64,000 nt of DNA, taken from the NCBI RefSeq assembly GCF_024349685.1, contig NZ_AP025944.1:4160001-4224000 (forward strand), written 5' to 3'. The first letter of the stretch is position 1. Every line of letters starts with the position of its first letter. Positions 17,803-27,607 of this stretch are shown here, one piece after another. The notes under the pieces are model-generated. The model made no database searches and was not told the DNA's origin. It saw only the letters and a program-made list of their open reading frames with translations. Source of the DNA: Pseudomonas sp. LRP2-20. GTDB taxonomy: Bacteria > Pseudomonadota > Gammaproteobacteria > Pseudomonadales > Pseudomonadaceae. Made by a program: the position numbers and the translations under genes.

Positions 17803-18570
17803 CTAACGCTGCTTGAGCGCCGCCTGCAGCGCGTCCAGGGCGAGATCGGACTTGCGCTCGGCCTCGAGCAGTTCCTGTTGCCAGGCGGCTGTGCAAGGTG
17901 CCAGGTCGGCATGCTCCTTGGCCTGCAGCAACCACTGCAAGCGGTCATGCCACTCCCCCAGATCGCTCTGGGCCCTCTTCAGCAGGCGCTGCAGTTTCTT
18001 GCCGGCATGATCGAGTTGCGGATAGGCCTCGTCACCGTAGCGCGCGCGCTTGATCAGCAGGCGCAATCGGTGGCGATCATGGGCGGGGTCCTGCAGGGCC
18101 TTGCGCAACTTGTGCCACTGCTTGACCAGGCGCTTGTCGATGCGCTTGCCCAGCGACCTGGCCAGCCCCTCGCGATCCGCCGCACGCAAAAACAGCGGGA
18201 ACGCATCGACAATCGCCAGCACCCGGGTCAGCTGCGGGCTGTCGGCAATGCTGGCGAATGTCCTGTCCCGCCCTGCCAGACGCCGCTGCCCGGCCTCGGC
18301 ATGACCGCGCCTGATCAGCTCAACCGCCAGTACCTCGCGATCACGCAGGGGCGTGGTCAAGGTCCCCAATGACTTGGCCGCCGCCTCCAGCTGCTCGATC
18401 CCAGGCAGGCCCTGCAAGGGCCGCAACAGGCTGCGCAGGCGCCGCAGGTTGATGCGCAGGTCGTGCAGGGCCTCGCTGTCGGTATCGGCAGCCAGGCGCT
18501 CGCGACAGGCCAGCAGGCGCACCTGCAAGGCCAGTAGCTGGGCAACGACATGATCGAGCATGGCGGACAT
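17803..18570 (-). CDS. CHAD domain protein
   Basis: 255 residues, almost entirely alpha-helical with a regular pattern of basic and histidine residues: ALHDLRINLRRLRSLLRPL, TTPLRDREVLAVEL, KQWHKLRKALQDP, HDRHRLRLLIKRARYGDEAYPQL. This is the conserved histidine alpha-helical domain, which binds inorganic polyphosphate. No CYTH/triphosphatase domain is fused, so this is a stand-alone CHAD protein. AAGGAG precedes the ATG at 18570. A lipoprotein gene lies directly upstream on the same strand, 14 bp away. Confidence 0.9.
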   Translation of the reverse strand: MSAMLDHVVAQLLALQVRLLACRERLAADTDSEALHDLRINLRRLRSLLRPLQGLPGIEQLEAAAKSLGTLTTPLRDREVLAVELIRRGHAEAGQRRLAGRDRTFASIADSPQLTRVLAIVDAFPLFLRAADREGLARSLGKRIDKRLVKQWHKLRKALQDPAHDRHRLRLLIKRARYGDEAYPQLDHAGKKLQRLLKRAQSDLGEWHDRLQWLLQAKEHADLAPCTAAWQQELLEAERKSDLALDALQAALKQR

Positions 18571-18584
18571 GTGTCGCTCCTTGG

Positions 18585-18863
18585 TCAGCGCCCGGCGCGC
18601 GACTCACGAATGTAGAAGCGGGCTTTTTCGGCTTTGTGGGTGCACCCTTCGTACCCTTCGAATTGCTGCTGCGTCTTGGCACCGGTCAGCAGCGACAGGG
18701 CCTTGGAATAGCTGACGGTACCGGCAAAACCTTCGGCCTTGGCCAGGTCCAGCTCCTTCCAGGCGGCATCCAGCTGAGTCGCGCAGCTCTCGCGGTAGGC
18801 CGTCTTGCCCGCGCAGCCAGCAAGGGCCAGGGCGATCAGTGGAAGGCAGATCCAGGCTTTCAT
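18585..18863 (-). CDS. Small predicted lipoprotein
   Basis: 92 residues from MKAWICLPLIALALAGC: a lipoprotein signal with lipobox ALAGC, modified Cys at 17. The mature part is short and polar with two more cysteines (ESCATQL and YEGCTHK) that could form a disulfide. Start 18863 is preceded by TGAGGT; a 7-residue extension to 18884 would spoil the signal. Family not recognised. It lies 14 bp upstream of the CHAD gene and is probably co-transcribed. Confidence 0.8.
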   Translation of the reverse strand: MKAWICLPLIALALAGCAGKTAYRESCATQLDAAWKELDLAKAEGFAGTVSYSKALSLLTGAKTQQQFEGYEGCTHKAEKARFYIRESRAGR

Positions 18864-19028
18864 CAGTAATACCTCAAAGGTCAAAAGAGTGGCTGTTCGA
18901 CGCCGGTGCGATTGAAAAGTGCCCGGCCCGATGTGCTTTGCTTAGAGTAGTTCAGCACGCTCTGGATTGAAGCACAGGCGGCGATGAGTGCATTGTAGGG
19001 CCAGGGTTGTACCAGCCGGGGAAAGCTC

Positions 19029-20069
19029 ATGAGCAAACGTGTGGCATTGGTGTTGGGATCGGGAGGCGCTCGTGGGTATGCCCATATCGGCGTGATCGAG
19101 GAAATCGAACGGCGCGGCTACGACATCGCCTGCATCGCTGGCTGCTCCATGGGCGCGGTGATTGGCGGTATCTACGCGGCAGGTAAGCTTGACGAATACC
19201 GTAACTGGATCGAAAGCCTGGACTACCTGGATGTGCTGCGCCTGGTCGACGTCAGCTTTCGCCTTGGCGCGATCCGCGGTGACAAGGTGTTCGGCCAGAT
19301 TCGCAAGATCGTCGGCGACATAAACATCGAGCAGTTGCGAATCCCCTACACGGCAGTCGCGGCCGACCTCACCAACCAGCAGGAAATCTGGTTCCAGGAA
19401 GGCTGCCTGCATCAGGCCATGCGTGCTTCGGCGGCGATTCCAAGCTTGTTCACACCGGTGATGCAGGGTAACCGCATGCTGGTCGATGGCGGCATCCTCA
19501 ACCCCCTGCCGATCGTACCTGTGGTGTCCAGCCACTGTGACCTGATCATCGCGGTCAACCTCAACGCCACCAACCAGAAGCAATACCAGTTGCCCGTGAT
19601 CGAACGCCCGGCAGCCTTCAAGATGCGCTTCGACGCCCTGCTCAGCTCACTCGGCTCGCGCCTGCCGTTTCGGCGCAAGCCTGCCGAAGAGCTGATTCGC
19701 ATCGAGCAGGAGATCGTCGCCGAAGGGCTGGCGCCCCCCAACCCGTGGCTGGCCGACACGGCCGACCCCGAGGCCCAGCAACCCGCTGCGGCGCCCGAGC
19801 GGGAAGGTGCGCCGAAGTCGGCAACCGGCTCGTTCATCATCGACAACGTCGGGCCGGCCTCGCTGCTCGACCTGATCAACCAGAGCTTCGAGGTGATGCA
19901 GACGTCGCTGGCGCAGTACAAGATTGCCGGGTATCCGCCGGATGTGCTGATCAACGTGCCCAAGCGGGTATGCCGGTTCTTCGAGTTCTACAAGGCGCCG
20001 GAGCTGATTGCCCTGGGGCGGGAGATTGCGCGGGACACGCTGGATAACTACGAAGGCGAGAAACGCTAG
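19029..20069 (+). CDS. Patatin-like phospholipase (RssA-like)
   Basis: 346 residues. Patatin motifs: oxyanion loop GSGGARGYAH (10-19), nucleophile elbow GCSMG (Ser40), and LVDGGILNPLP carrying the catalytic Asp. It is most like RssA/YchK cytoplasmic serine hydrolases, with a longer C-terminal region (about 200-346) containing a low-complexity Pro/Ala stretch near 230-265 and then SLLDLINQSFEVMQTSLAQYKI. It is predicted to hydrolyse acyl esters of phospholipids. No signal peptide. Followed by an intergenic region rich in repeats. Confidence 0.9.
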   Translation: MSKRVALVLGSGGARGYAHIGVIEEIERRGYDIACIAGCSMGAVIGGIYAAGKLDEYRNWIESLDYLDVLRLVDVSFRLGAIRGDKVFGQIRKIVGDINIEQLRIPYTAVAADLTNQQEIWFQEGCLHQAMRASAAIPSLFTPVMQGNRMLVDGGILNPLPIVPVVSSHCDLIIAVNLNATNQKQYQLPVIERPAAFKMRFDALLSSLGSRLPFRRKPAEELIRIEQEIVAEGLAPPNPWLADTADPEAQQPAAAPEREGAPKSATGSFIIDNVGPASLLDLINQSFEVMQTSLAQYKIAGYPPDVLINVPKRVCRFFEFYKAPELIALGREIARDTLDNYEGEKR

Positions 20070-20441
20070 GTGCCGGGTTGCCTGTGCCGGCCTCTTCGCG
20101 GGTGAATCGGGGCGCTGAACCGCCGCTCCCACAGGGACTGTGCGCTGCGCTGTACTTGTGGGAGATCACCCAGCCCTGTCGGCTGCGCTGTCGCTTAGAG
20201 AACTTAGTTCGCAAGCAGTCCGCCTACCCTGTGGGAGCGGCTTTAGCCGCGAAGAATCCAACGCGGTGATGGCACCGGCTGCGCCGGTGTTCGCGGCTAA
20301 AGCCGCTCCCACAGTGTCCCTGCTAATTCAATGAGTTATGTGCAGTCCCATGAGAGCGGGTTCACCCGCGAGGAGGACGGCACAGGCAGCAGAAATGAAA
20401 CAGGCCGCATCTAGCGGCCTGTTTCATCATGCATGCATCAC
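20070..20441. repeat. 372-bp intergenic region filled with REP-type repeats
   Basis: Between the convergent patatin and ppiD genes. It holds an extended REP-like hairpin (20085-20136), a second repeat type with the core TGTGGGAGATCACCCAGCC (20144-20179, found again in reverse at 41341-41378), and a head-to-head REP pair at 20228-20256 and 20285-20314 sharing GAGCGGCTTTAGCCGCGAA. A short AGGCCGC..GCGGCCT hairpin at 20401-20422 may terminate ppiD. No coding potential is seen. Confidence 0.8.
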
Positions 20442-22313
20442 TCAGTAGCGGGTGATGTCGGCAGTGCCTTCCAGCTGCTTGCGGTAGGCCGCGAAGTCCT
20501 GCTGGCCAGCACGCGATGCGAGGTAGCGGCGGATCTGCTGCTTCTCTTCGTCGCTGGCGGCGGCGCCTTCATTGACGCCCTTGAGCTGCAGCACGACCAG
20601 GCTGCCGTCAGCCAGGACCACACTGCCGTAGACCGGCTTGTCCTTGGCTTGCGGCTTGGGCAGGCGGAACAGCGCCTGCAACTCGGCCGGGTCGATACCG
20701 TCCTGACCACGGGTCACAGCCTCGCGCGTCTTCCACTCCTGGCCGTCGTGAGCGCCAGCAGCAGCGATGGAACCATCACGCAGGCCGGCAATCAGCTTGT
20801 CCGCCTTGGCCTTGAGTTCGGCGGTCGCCTTCTCCTTGGCCAGGTGTTCGCTGATGTTCTTGGCCACGGCTTGCAGCGGCAGTTGCTCCGGCTTGCGGTG
20901 CTCCTTGACGCGCAGCACCACGGTGGTTTCCGGGTCGAGCTCGATGGCGGTGCTGTTGGCACCTTCATCCATCACCTCTTCGGAGAACGCCGCCTGGATC
21001 ACACCACGGTTGGCCGTGATGCCCTCGCCGCCTTCGCGACCGAACGCTGCGGAGGTCTGCACCTTGAGGTTCAGGTCCTGGGCCGGCTGGGCCAGGTCGG
21101 AAGCCTCGTAGGCAGCATCCTGCAGCTGCTTGCTGGCATCGACGTAGCGCTGTTCGACCAGCGGGGTCTTCAGGTCGCGGGTCAGCTTGTCCTTCAGGCT
21201 GGCGAAGCTCGGCACTTCAGGCGCCTGCTTGCCCAGCAGCTTGATCAGGTGGTAGCCGAACTCGGTGCGCACCGGGGCCGAGACCTGGCCATCGTTGAGC
21301 TTGTACAGGGCGTCTTCGAAGGCCGGGTCATACACACCCGGGCCCGCGAAGCCGAGGTCGCCGCCATTGCTGGCCGAACCCGGATCCTGGGAGAACTCCT
21401 TGGCCAGCTTGGCGAAATCTTCACCCTTGGCCAGGCGCTGTTCGATCTCTTCGGCACGGGCCTTGGCCTGGGCGTCGGTGACCTTGTCGTTGACCTCGAT
21501 GAGGATATGCGCGGCATGGCGCTGTTCGGCGAGGTTGGCGATTTCCTTCTCGTACTGGGCCTTGAGCTCTTCGTCGGTGACCTTGACCTGATCGAAGAAC
21601 GCCGACTTCTTCAGCTCGATGTAGTCGATGACCACCTGGTCCGGGGTCATGAACTCCTTGGCGTGCTGGTCGTAGTGCGCCTTGACTTCGTCATCGCTGA
21701 CCTTGACCGCAGCCGGGTTGGCCTTGAAGGTCAGGGCAGCGAAATCGCGGGTCTGGTTTTCCAGGCGGGCAAAGGCGTCGACCTGCTGGTCGGTGACGAA
21801 GCTGCTGCCGGCAATACCGGTACGCAGCTGGCCGATCAGCATCTCTTCGGCAAGCATGTCGCGGAATTGCATGCGACCATAGCCCATCTGGCGGATGACC
21901 TGGTCGAAACGATCGGCGCTGAACTTGCCATCGACCTGGAATTCCGGCGTCTGCAGAATCACTTGATCCAGCGCGGCTTCAGAGAAGGCGAACTTGGCGT
22001 CTTCGGCACCCTGCAGCAGCAGTTTGCGATCGATCAGGCCTTTGAGCGCGGCGTCACGCAGCAGCTTTTCATCCAGCAGCGCTGGGTCAAAATCCTTGCC
22101 CAACTGTTGCATCAGCTGGCGGCGCTGCATGTCGGCGGCCTGGCTCAGCTCATTCTGGCTGATGGTGTCGCCGTTTACCTTGGCCGCGTCCTGGCTGTGG
22201 GTGGCGGCCTTGAAAATAGCTTCGAAGCCGGTCAACGCCATCAACACGACGATAAGGCCGATGATGGTCTTGGCAATCCAACCTTGTGAATTGTCCCTGA
22301 TATTTTGCAGCAT
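20442..22313 (-). CDS. ppiD: PpiD, periplasmic peptidyl-prolyl isomerase / chaperone
   Basis: 623 residues, the family length. An N-terminal cytoplasmic stub and membrane anchor (about 12-35: WIAKTIIGLIVVLMALTGFEAIF) are followed by a SurA-N-like chaperone region, then a parvulin domain at about 265-360 (RHAAHILIEVNDK ... GGDLGFAGPGVYDPAFEDALY ... FGYHLIKLL), then a large C-terminal region. The start at 22313 (MLQNIRDNSQGW) matches PpiD N-termini; the frame extends to 22391 without resemblance. PpiD is anchored in the inner membrane near SecYEG and assists folding of secreted proteins. It lies downstream of hupB, but a terminator separates them. Confidence 0.95.
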   Translation of the reverse strand: MLQNIRDNSQGWIAKTIIGLIVVLMALTGFEAIFKAATHSQDAAKVNGDTISQNELSQAADMQRRQLMQQLGKDFDPALLDEKLLRDAALKGLIDRKLLLQGAEDAKFAFSEAALDQVILQTPEFQVDGKFSADRFDQVIRQMGYGRMQFRDMLAEEMLIGQLRTGIAGSSFVTDQQVDAFARLENQTRDFAALTFKANPAAVKVSDDEVKAHYDQHAKEFMTPDQVVIDYIELKKSAFFDQVKVTDEELKAQYEKEIANLAEQRHAAHILIEVNDKVTDAQAKARAEEIEQRLAKGEDFAKLAKEFSQDPGSASNGGDLGFAGPGVYDPAFEDALYKLNDGQVSAPVRTEFGYHLIKLLGKQAPEVPSFASLKDKLTRDLKTPLVEQRYVDASKQLQDAAYEASDLAQPAQDLNLKVQTSAAFGREGGEGITANRGVIQAAFSEEVMDEGANSTAIELDPETTVVLRVKEHRKPEQLPLQAVAKNISEHLAKEKATAELKAKADKLIAGLRDGSIAAAGAHDGQEWKTREAVTRGQDGIDPAELQALFRLPKPQAKDKPVYGSVVLADGSLVVLQLKGVNEGAAASDEEKQQIRRYLASRAGQQDFAAYRKQLEGTADITRY

Positions 22314-22375
22314 GCGTCCCCCAGAAACGGCTGTACCACTGCGTCGACAACCGCGGAGCGTGGGTAGAATCCTGA

Positions 22376-22410
22376 TAAAAGAAAGGCGCATCCGAGGATG
22401 CGCCTTTTCT
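22376..22410 (-). terminator. Rho-independent terminator between hupB and ppiD
   Basis: The stem AAAGGCGCATCC / GGATGCGCCTTT with a GA loop. Read on the minus strand it is followed by CTTTTATC. It lies 87 bp beyond the hupB stop. Confidence 0.85.
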
Positions 22411-22496
22411 TAGCAAACGTGTCAGGCGGGAACGTTTGCGGCCCGCCATCAGCGTGCTCGGACCTGGCCAGGCCAGGTCCGGCTGAAAGAGACGAC

Positions 22497-22769
22497 TTAG
22501 TTGACGGCGTCTTTCAGGCCTTTGCCAGCCTTGAAGCCTGGAACCTTGGCGGCCGCGATCTTGATCGCCTTGCCGGTTTGCGGGTTGCGGCCGGTGCGCT
22601 CGGCGCGCTCCTTGACCGAGAAGGTACCGAAACCAACCAGTACCACATCGTCACCTTGCTTCAGGGCACCGGTAACGGAGTCAATGACTGCGTCCAGCGC
22701 ACGGCCGGCTACAGCTTTCGGGATGTCAGCAGATGCGGCGATAGCGTCAATCAGTTCCGACTTGTTCAC
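22497..22769 (-). CDS. hupB: HU-beta, histone-like DNA-binding protein
   Basis: 90 residues with the full HU fold: [16 protein letters not shown], then [29 protein letters not shown] (the DNA-binding arm with RNPQTG), ending [12 protein letters not shown]. It is the HU subunit conventionally found next to lon in pseudomonads and enterics. It bends DNA and compacts the nucleoid. It lies 152 bp downstream of lon on the same strand, with an AT-rich spacer likely containing its own promoter. Confidence 0.97.
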   Translation of the reverse strand: MNKSELIDAIAASADIPKAVAGRALDAVIDSVTGALKQGDDVVLVGFGTFSVKERAERTGRNPQTGKAIKIAAAKVPGFKAGKGLKDAVN

Positions 22770-22921
22770 TCTAAGTCCCCTTATTTCTCTATTGAGTTTG
22801 TTTCTAAGTATGTAATGAAAAGCTTATGAAACGTGCGCCGGGTGGCAGCTTGACAATAGCGTGCCGCTTTATAGCAAGGCCCCGAAAAAACTGTCAAGGA
22901 AAGCCCCCCAGCCAAAAACTA

Positions 22922-25318
22922 CTAATGCGTGCTGATTCTTTCCTTAGCATCGCCGTCGCGTTTGTCATCTTTCGCGACAATCTCCGGAGCCACATCTGGC
23001 AAGGGCTCCGGGGCGTATTGCAGCGCAATTTGCAGGACTTCGTCAATCCATTTGACCGGTTTGATCTGCAGATCCTGTTTGATATTTTCCGGAATTTCCT
23101 TCAGATCGCGAACATTCTCCTCGGGAATGATCACCGTCTTGATCCCGCCACGGTGTGCAGCCAGCAGTTTTTCCTTCAACCCGCCGATGGCCAATACCTG
23201 GCCACGCAGGGTGATTTCACCGGTCATGGCCACATCGGCACGCACCGGGATCTGCGTCAGCGCCGACACCAGCGCGGTGCACATGCCGATACCGGCGCTC
23301 GGGCCGTCCTTCGGCGTGGCGCCTTCGGGCATGTGGATATGCACGTCGTGCTTCTCGTGGAAGTCGGCGGCAATCCCCAGACTGCGGGCGCGGCTGCGGA
23401 CCACGGTCTGCGCGGCAGTGATCGACTCGACCATGACATCACCCAGCGAGCCGGTCTTGATCAGCTGACCCTTGCCAGGGATGACCACCGACTCGATGGT
23501 CAGCAGTTCGCCGCCCACCTGGGTCCAGGCAAGGCCGGTGACCTGGCCGATCTGATCCTGCTGCTCGGCCAGGCCGTAGCGGAACTTGCGCACGCCAAGC
23601 AAGTGCTCGAGCTGCTCGCTGGTGACCTTGACCTTGACCTTTTTCTGCCCGGTATGTTCCTTGACCACCTTGCGGCAGACCTTGGCAATCTGGCGCTCCA
23701 GGCCCCGTACACCAGCTTCGCGGGTGTAGTAACGAATGATGTCACGAATCGCCGAGACGTCGATGTCCAGCTCTTCGGCCTTCAAACCGTTGGCCTTGAC
23801 CTGCTTGGGCGTCAGGTACTTGACCGCGATGTTGATCTTCTCGTCCTCGGTGTAGCCCGGCAGGCGGATGACTTCCATGCGGTCAAGCAGCGCCGGCGGA
23901 ATGTTCATCGAGTTCGAGGTGCACAGGAACATCACATCCGAGAGGTCGTAATCGACTTCCAGGTAGTGGTCGTTGAAGTTGTGGTTCTGCTCAGGGTCGA
24001 GCACTTCCAGCAGCGCCGAGGCCGGGTCGCCACGCATGTCGCTGCCCATCTTGTCGATCTCGTCGAGCAGGAACAGCGGGTTGCGCACACCCACCTTGGT
24101 CATCTTCTGGATCAGGCGGCCAGGCATCGAACCGATGTAGGTACGACGGTGACCACGAATCTCGGCTTCGTCACGCACGCCGCCCAGGGCCATGCGCACG
24201 AACTTGCGGTTGGTCGCGGCAGCGATCGACTCGGCCAGCGAGGTCTTGCCGACGCCAGGTGGGCCAACCAGGCACAGTACCGGGCCACGGATCTTCTTCA
24301 CCCGCTTCTGCACGGCGAGGTACTCGAGAATGCGTTCCTTGACCTCTTCCAGGCCATAGTGGTCGGCATCGAGAATCTCTTCGGCCTTGGCCAGGTCCAG
24401 TCGCACCTTGCTCTGGGCCTTCCACGGCACCTGCACCAGCCAGTCGAGGTAGGACCGCACCACGGTAGCCTCGGCGGACATCGGCGACATCTGCTTGAGC
24501 TTGTTCAGCTCGGCCTGGGCCTTGGTCAGGGCGTCTTTCGGCAGGCCAGCGGCTTCGATGCGCTTTTTCAGCTCTTCGACTTCGTTGTGGCCTTCGTCAC
24601 CATCGCCGAGCTCCTTCTGAATGGCCTTCATCTGCTCATTCAGGTAGTACTCGCGCTGGCTGCGCTCCATCTGCTTCTTGACCCGGCCACGGATACGCTT
24701 CTCGACCTGCAGCAGGTCGATTTCGGCATCCAGCAGTGCCAGTACGTGCTCGACCCGGGTCGACAGGTCGACGATCTCGAGGATTTCCTGCTTCTGCTCG
24801 ATCTTCAGCGCCATGTGCGCGGCCATGGTATCGACCAGGCGACCGGGCTCTTCGATGCTGTTCAGCGACGACAGTACTTCGGCGGGGACTTTCTTGCCCA
24901 GTTGCACGTACTGCTCGAATTGCGACAGCAGCGTGCGCACGAAGACCTCCGACTCGCGCTCGGCAGCGTCGGTTTCGTCGATCAGGGAAACTTCGGCACG
25001 GATGTGCCCTTCTACTTCGGTGAAACGCTCGACCGCGCCACGCTGCTCACCCTCGACCAGCACCTTGACAGTGCCATCGGGCAGTTTCAGCAGTTGCAAT
25101 ACGGTAGCGACGGTACCGACCCGATACAAAGCGTCTTCGCCTGGATCGTCATCGGCTGGGTTCTTCTGGGCCAGCAGCAGAATTTGCTTCTCGCCCGTCA
25201 TCGCGGCCTCGAGGGCTTCGATAGACTTCTCACGCCCCACGAACAGTGGGATGACCATGTGCGGATAGACGACGACATCGCGCAATGGCAAAAGAGGCAA
25301 GTCGAGGGTGGTCTTCAT
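22922..25318 (-). CDS. lon: Lon, ATP-dependent protease
   Basis: 798 residues, LonA type: N-terminal substrate-binding domain ([23 protein letters not shown]), coiled-coil linker, AAA+ module with Walker [10 protein letters not shown] and Walker [12 protein letters not shown], and the Ser-Lys protease with [11 protein letters not shown] (catalytic Ser) and, downstream, [18 protein letters not shown] (catalytic Lys). It degrades misfolded and regulatory proteins in the cytoplasm. A candidate heat-shock promoter lies upstream (see 25378-25406). It sits between clpX and hupB on the same strand, after the clpX terminator. Confidence 0.97.
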   Translation of the reverse strand: MKTTLDLPLLPLRDVVVYPHMVIPLFVGREKSIEALEAAMTGEKQILLLAQKNPADDDPGEDALYRVGTVATVLQLLKLPDGTVKVLVEGEQRGAVERFTEVEGHIRAEVSLIDETDAAERESEVFVRTLLSQFEQYVQLGKKVPAEVLSSLNSIEEPGRLVDTMAAHMALKIEQKQEILEIVDLSTRVEHVLALLDAEIDLLQVEKRIRGRVKKQMERSQREYYLNEQMKAIQKELGDGDEGHNEVEELKKRIEAAGLPKDALTKAQAELNKLKQMSPMSAEATVVRSYLDWLVQVPWKAQSKVRLDLAKAEEILDADHYGLEEVKERILEYLAVQKRVKKIRGPVLCLVGPPGVGKTSLAESIAAATNRKFVRMALGGVRDEAEIRGHRRTYIGSMPGRLIQKMTKVGVRNPLFLLDEIDKMGSDMRGDPASALLEVLDPEQNHNFNDHYLEVDYDLSDVMFLCTSNSMNIPPALLDRMEVIRLPGYTEDEKINIAVKYLTPKQVKANGLKAEELDIDVSAIRDIIRYYTREAGVRGLERQIAKVCRKVVKEHTGQKKVKVKVTSEQLEHLLGVRKFRYGLAEQQDQIGQVTGLAWTQVGGELLTIESVVIPGKGQLIKTGSLGDVMVESITAAQTVVRSRARSLGIAADFHEKHDVHIHMPEGATPKDGPSAGIGMCTALVSALTQIPVRADVAMTGEITLRGQVLAIGGLKEKLLAAHRGGIKTVIIPEENVRDLKEIPENIKQDLQIKPVKWIDEVLQIALQYAPEPLPDVAPEIVAKDDKRDGDAKERISTH

Positions 25319-25377
25319 GATTTCGCCTCTACAGCGGCCTTATGGCCGGAAACCGGTGGAAATGATGCTTGGACCTA

Positions 25378-25406
25378 ATGTGGGGGCACGCTTGGGAAAT
25401 TACAAG
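25378..25406 (-). promoter_or_regulatory. Candidate sigma-32 promoter of lon
   Basis: On the minus strand: CTTGTAA (25406-25400), a 14-nt spacer, then CCCCACAT (25385-25378). This is close to the heat-shock consensus CTTGAAA-N13/14-CCCCATNT. The distance to the lon ATG is about 60 bp. lon is a classical sigma-32 target in proteobacteria. Confidence 0.55.
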
Positions 25407-25424
25407 CGCTCGCATAGGAAAAGC

Positions 25425-25450
25425 AGAAAGGGGCCCGTAGGCCCCTTTCT
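25425..25450 (-). terminator. Rho-independent terminator of clpX
   Basis: The stem AGAAAGGGGCC / GGCCCCTTTCT with loop CGTA, 34 bp beyond the clpX stop on the minus strand and followed by GCTTTTCC. Confidence 0.82.
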
Positions 25451-25483
25451 TGCTTGCTGCCATCACCCGGCATCTACCTGGAA

Positions 25484-26767
25484 TCAGGCGTCGGGCGCGG
25501 CCTTGGCTTGCGGCTCGCTGTTCTCGTAGATCATCAACGGCTGCGAGGTGCCTTCGATGACGCTCTCGTCGATCACCACCTTGCTGACATCCTTCTGCGA
25601 AGGAATCTCGTACATGGTGTCGAGCAGCACGCCTTCGAGGATCGAACGCAGGCCACGGGCGCCAGTCTTGCGCTCCAGGGCTTTGCGCGCGACTGCCTTG
25701 AGGGCGTCGGTGCGGAACTCGAGGTCCACGCTCTCCATCTCGAACAGCTTGGCGTACTGCTTGGTCAGGGCATTCTTCGGCTCGGTGAGGATCTGCATCA
25801 GCGCAGCCTCGTCCAGCTCGTCGAGGGTCGCCAGCACTGGCAGACGACCGACGAACTCAGGGATCAGGCCAAACTTGACCAGATCGTCCGGCTCGACTTC
25901 GCGCAGCGATTCGCCGACCTTCTTGCCCTCTTCCTTGCTGCGTACTTCGGCGCCAAAACCGATGCCACCCTTGGTGGAGCGGTTCTGGATGACCTTTTCC
26001 AGGCCGGAGAAGGCGCCACCGCAAATGAACAGGATGTTGCGGGTATCAACCTGCAGGAATTCCTGTTGCGGGTGCTTGCGGCCGCCCTGAGGCGGAACCG
26101 AAGCAACGGTGCCTTCGATCAGCTTCAGCAATGCCTGCTGCACGCCTTCACCCGAAACGTCACGGGTAATGGACGGGTTGTCCGACTTGCGCGAGATCTT
26201 GTCGATCTCGTCGATGTAGACAATGCCCATCTGGGCCTTTTCCACGTCGTAGTCGCACTTCTGCAACAGCTTCTGAATGATGTTCTCGACGTCCTCACCC
26301 ACGTAACCGGCTTCGGTCAGGGTGGTGGCGTCAGCAATGGTGAACGGTACGTTCAACAGACGTGCAAGGGTTTCGGCGAGCAGGGTCTTGCCCGAGCCGG
26401 TAGGCCCGATGAGCAGGATGTTGCTCTTGCCGAGTTCGACTTCGTCGCCCTTCTTGTCACGCTGATTCAGGCGCTTGTAGTGGTTATACACCGCTACCGA
26501 CAGCACCTTCTTCGCGCGCTCCTGACCGATGACGTACTGGTCCAGGATGCCGCTGATTTCTTTCGGCGAAGGCAATTTGTGCGCGCTGCTCTCGGCCTGG
26601 GCTTCCTGCACCTCCTCACGGATGATGTCGTTGCACAGGTCGACGCACTCGTCGCAGATAAATACCGAGGGCCCGGCAATCAGTTTGCGCACTTCGTGCT
26701 GGCTTTTGCCGCAGAAGGAGCAATAAAGCAATTTGCCGCTGTCCTCGCCGTTACGGGTGTCAGTCAT
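25484..26767 (-). CDS. clpX: ClpX, ATP-dependent Clp protease ATP-binding subunit
   Basis: 427 residues from [12 protein letters not shown]. The N-terminal zinc-binding domain has CSFC and CDECVDLC cysteines. AAA+ motifs: Walker A GPTGSGKT, Walker B VYIDEIDK, and the IGF loop (GGIGFGAEV) that docks ClpP. It unfolds substrates for the ClpP peptidase. The start at 26767 is chosen over an in-frame ATG at 26812 from conservation. It lies 108 bp downstream of clpP, in the standard tig-clpP-clpX-lon order. Confidence 0.97.
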   Translation of the reverse strand: MTDTRNGEDSGKLLYCSFCGKSQHEVRKLIAGPSVFICDECVDLCNDIIREEVQEAQAESSAHKLPSPKEISGILDQYVIGQERAKKVLSVAVYNHYKRLNQRDKKGDEVELGKSNILLIGPTGSGKTLLAETLARLLNVPFTIADATTLTEAGYVGEDVENIIQKLLQKCDYDVEKAQMGIVYIDEIDKISRKSDNPSITRDVSGEGVQQALLKLIEGTVASVPPQGGRKHPQQEFLQVDTRNILFICGGAFSGLEKVIQNRSTKGGIGFGAEVRSKEEGKKVGESLREVEPDDLVKFGLIPEFVGRLPVLATLDELDEAALMQILTEPKNALTKQYAKLFEMESVDLEFRTDALKAVARKALERKTGARGLRSILEGVLLDTMYEIPSQKDVSKVVIDESVIEGTSQPLMIYENSEPQAKAAPDA

Positions 26768-26832
26768 TCGATCGATCCAATCCGGTAGGCTTGCAACACA
26801 AGATGAAGGCAATTGCGGGCTTTTTCAAGTCC

Positions 26833-26862
26833 GCAGGTAGGCGCTTTGCGCACCTACCTGCT
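26833..26862 (-). other. Hairpin in the clpP-clpX spacer
   Basis: The stem GCAGGTAGG.GC / GC.CCTACCTGC around a short TTTG-containing loop. On the minus strand it is followed by GGACTTGAAAAA rather than a T-run, so it is more likely an attenuator or mRNA-stabilising hairpin than a terminator. Confidence 0.55.
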
Positions 26863-26875
26863 CTGGCACCTGGGT

Positions 26876-27517
26876 TCAGGAGGCCAGTTGCCGCTTGTCG
26901 TACACCGAGTCGATCAGGCCGTACTCGGCCGCGCGCGAGGCGCTCATGAAATTGTCACGCTCGGTGTCACGCTTGATGGTCTCGAGTTCCTGGCCGGTGT
27001 GGTAGGCCAGCAGCTCGTTCAGGCGCGCCTTGATATTGAGGATTTCCTGGGCGTGGATCTCGATATCGGTGGCCTGCCCCTGGAAACCACCCAGTGGCTG
27101 GTGAATCATCACGCGCGAGTTCGGCAGGCAGTGACGCTTGCCCTTGGCACCCGCGGCCAGCAGGAATGCACCCATGCTGCAGGCCTGGCCGATGCAGATA
27201 GTCGAGACGTCCGGCTTGATGAATTGCATGGTGTCGTAGATCGACATGCCTGCAGTCACCGAGCCGCCTGGGGAGTTGATGTACAGATGGATATCCTTGT
27301 CCGGGTTTTCCGCTTCAAGGAACAGCAGCTGCGCCACCACCAGGTTGGCCATGTAATCCTCTACCGGGCCAACCAGGAAAATCACTCGCTCCTTCAACAG
27401 GCGCGAGTAGATGTCGTAGGCACGTTCGCCACGGGCGGACTGCTCGATAACCATCGGGACCAGGCCGCCTGCGGCCTGGATGTCAGAGCTCTGCTGAATA
27501 TAAGAATTGCGGGACAT
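26876..27517 (-). CDS. clpP: ClpP, ATP-dependent Clp protease proteolytic subunit
   Basis: 213 residues. Catalytic triad motifs: [14 protein letters not shown] (Ser), [11 protein letters not shown] (His) and the Asp in [11 protein letters not shown] or its vicinity. The N-terminus [31 protein letters not shown] is typical and includes a short propeptide. It forms the tetradecameric peptidase used with ClpX/ClpA. Expected order downstream of tig. Confidence 0.97.
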   Translation of the reverse strand: MSRNSYIQQSSDIQAAGGLVPMVIEQSARGERAYDIYSRLLKERVIFLVGPVEDYMANLVVAQLLFLEAENPDKDIHLYINSPGGSVTAGMSIYDTMQFIKPDVSTICIGQACSMGAFLLAAGAKGKRHCLPNSRVMIHQPLGGFQGQATDIEIHAQEILNIKARLNELLAYHTGQELETIKRDTERDNFMSASRAAEYGLIDSVYDKRQLAS

Positions 27518-27557
27518 GTCCTGCGCTCACTCCCAAATAGTCATGGCTTGATAACGC

Positions 27558-27583
27558 ACAAGCCAGCTCGAAGGCTGGCTTGT
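27558..27583 (-). other. Hairpin in the tig-clpP spacer
   Basis: A perfect 10-bp stem ACAAGCCAGC / GCTGGCTTGT with loop TCGAAG, 25 nt below the tig stop. On the minus strand it is followed by GCGTTATC, without a T-run; it may give partial termination between tig and clpP. Confidence 0.6.
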
Positions 27584-27607
27584 GGGGGTTCCTACGAGAG
27601 AAGCCTG

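Noticed and set aside
22826..25378. 850-codon plus-strand frame opposite lon
   Set aside because: It is fully antisense to lon, an unmistakable family. Long opposite frames are expected in high-GC DNA with strong third-position bias; its translation shows no domain and is rich in His, Gln and Arg.
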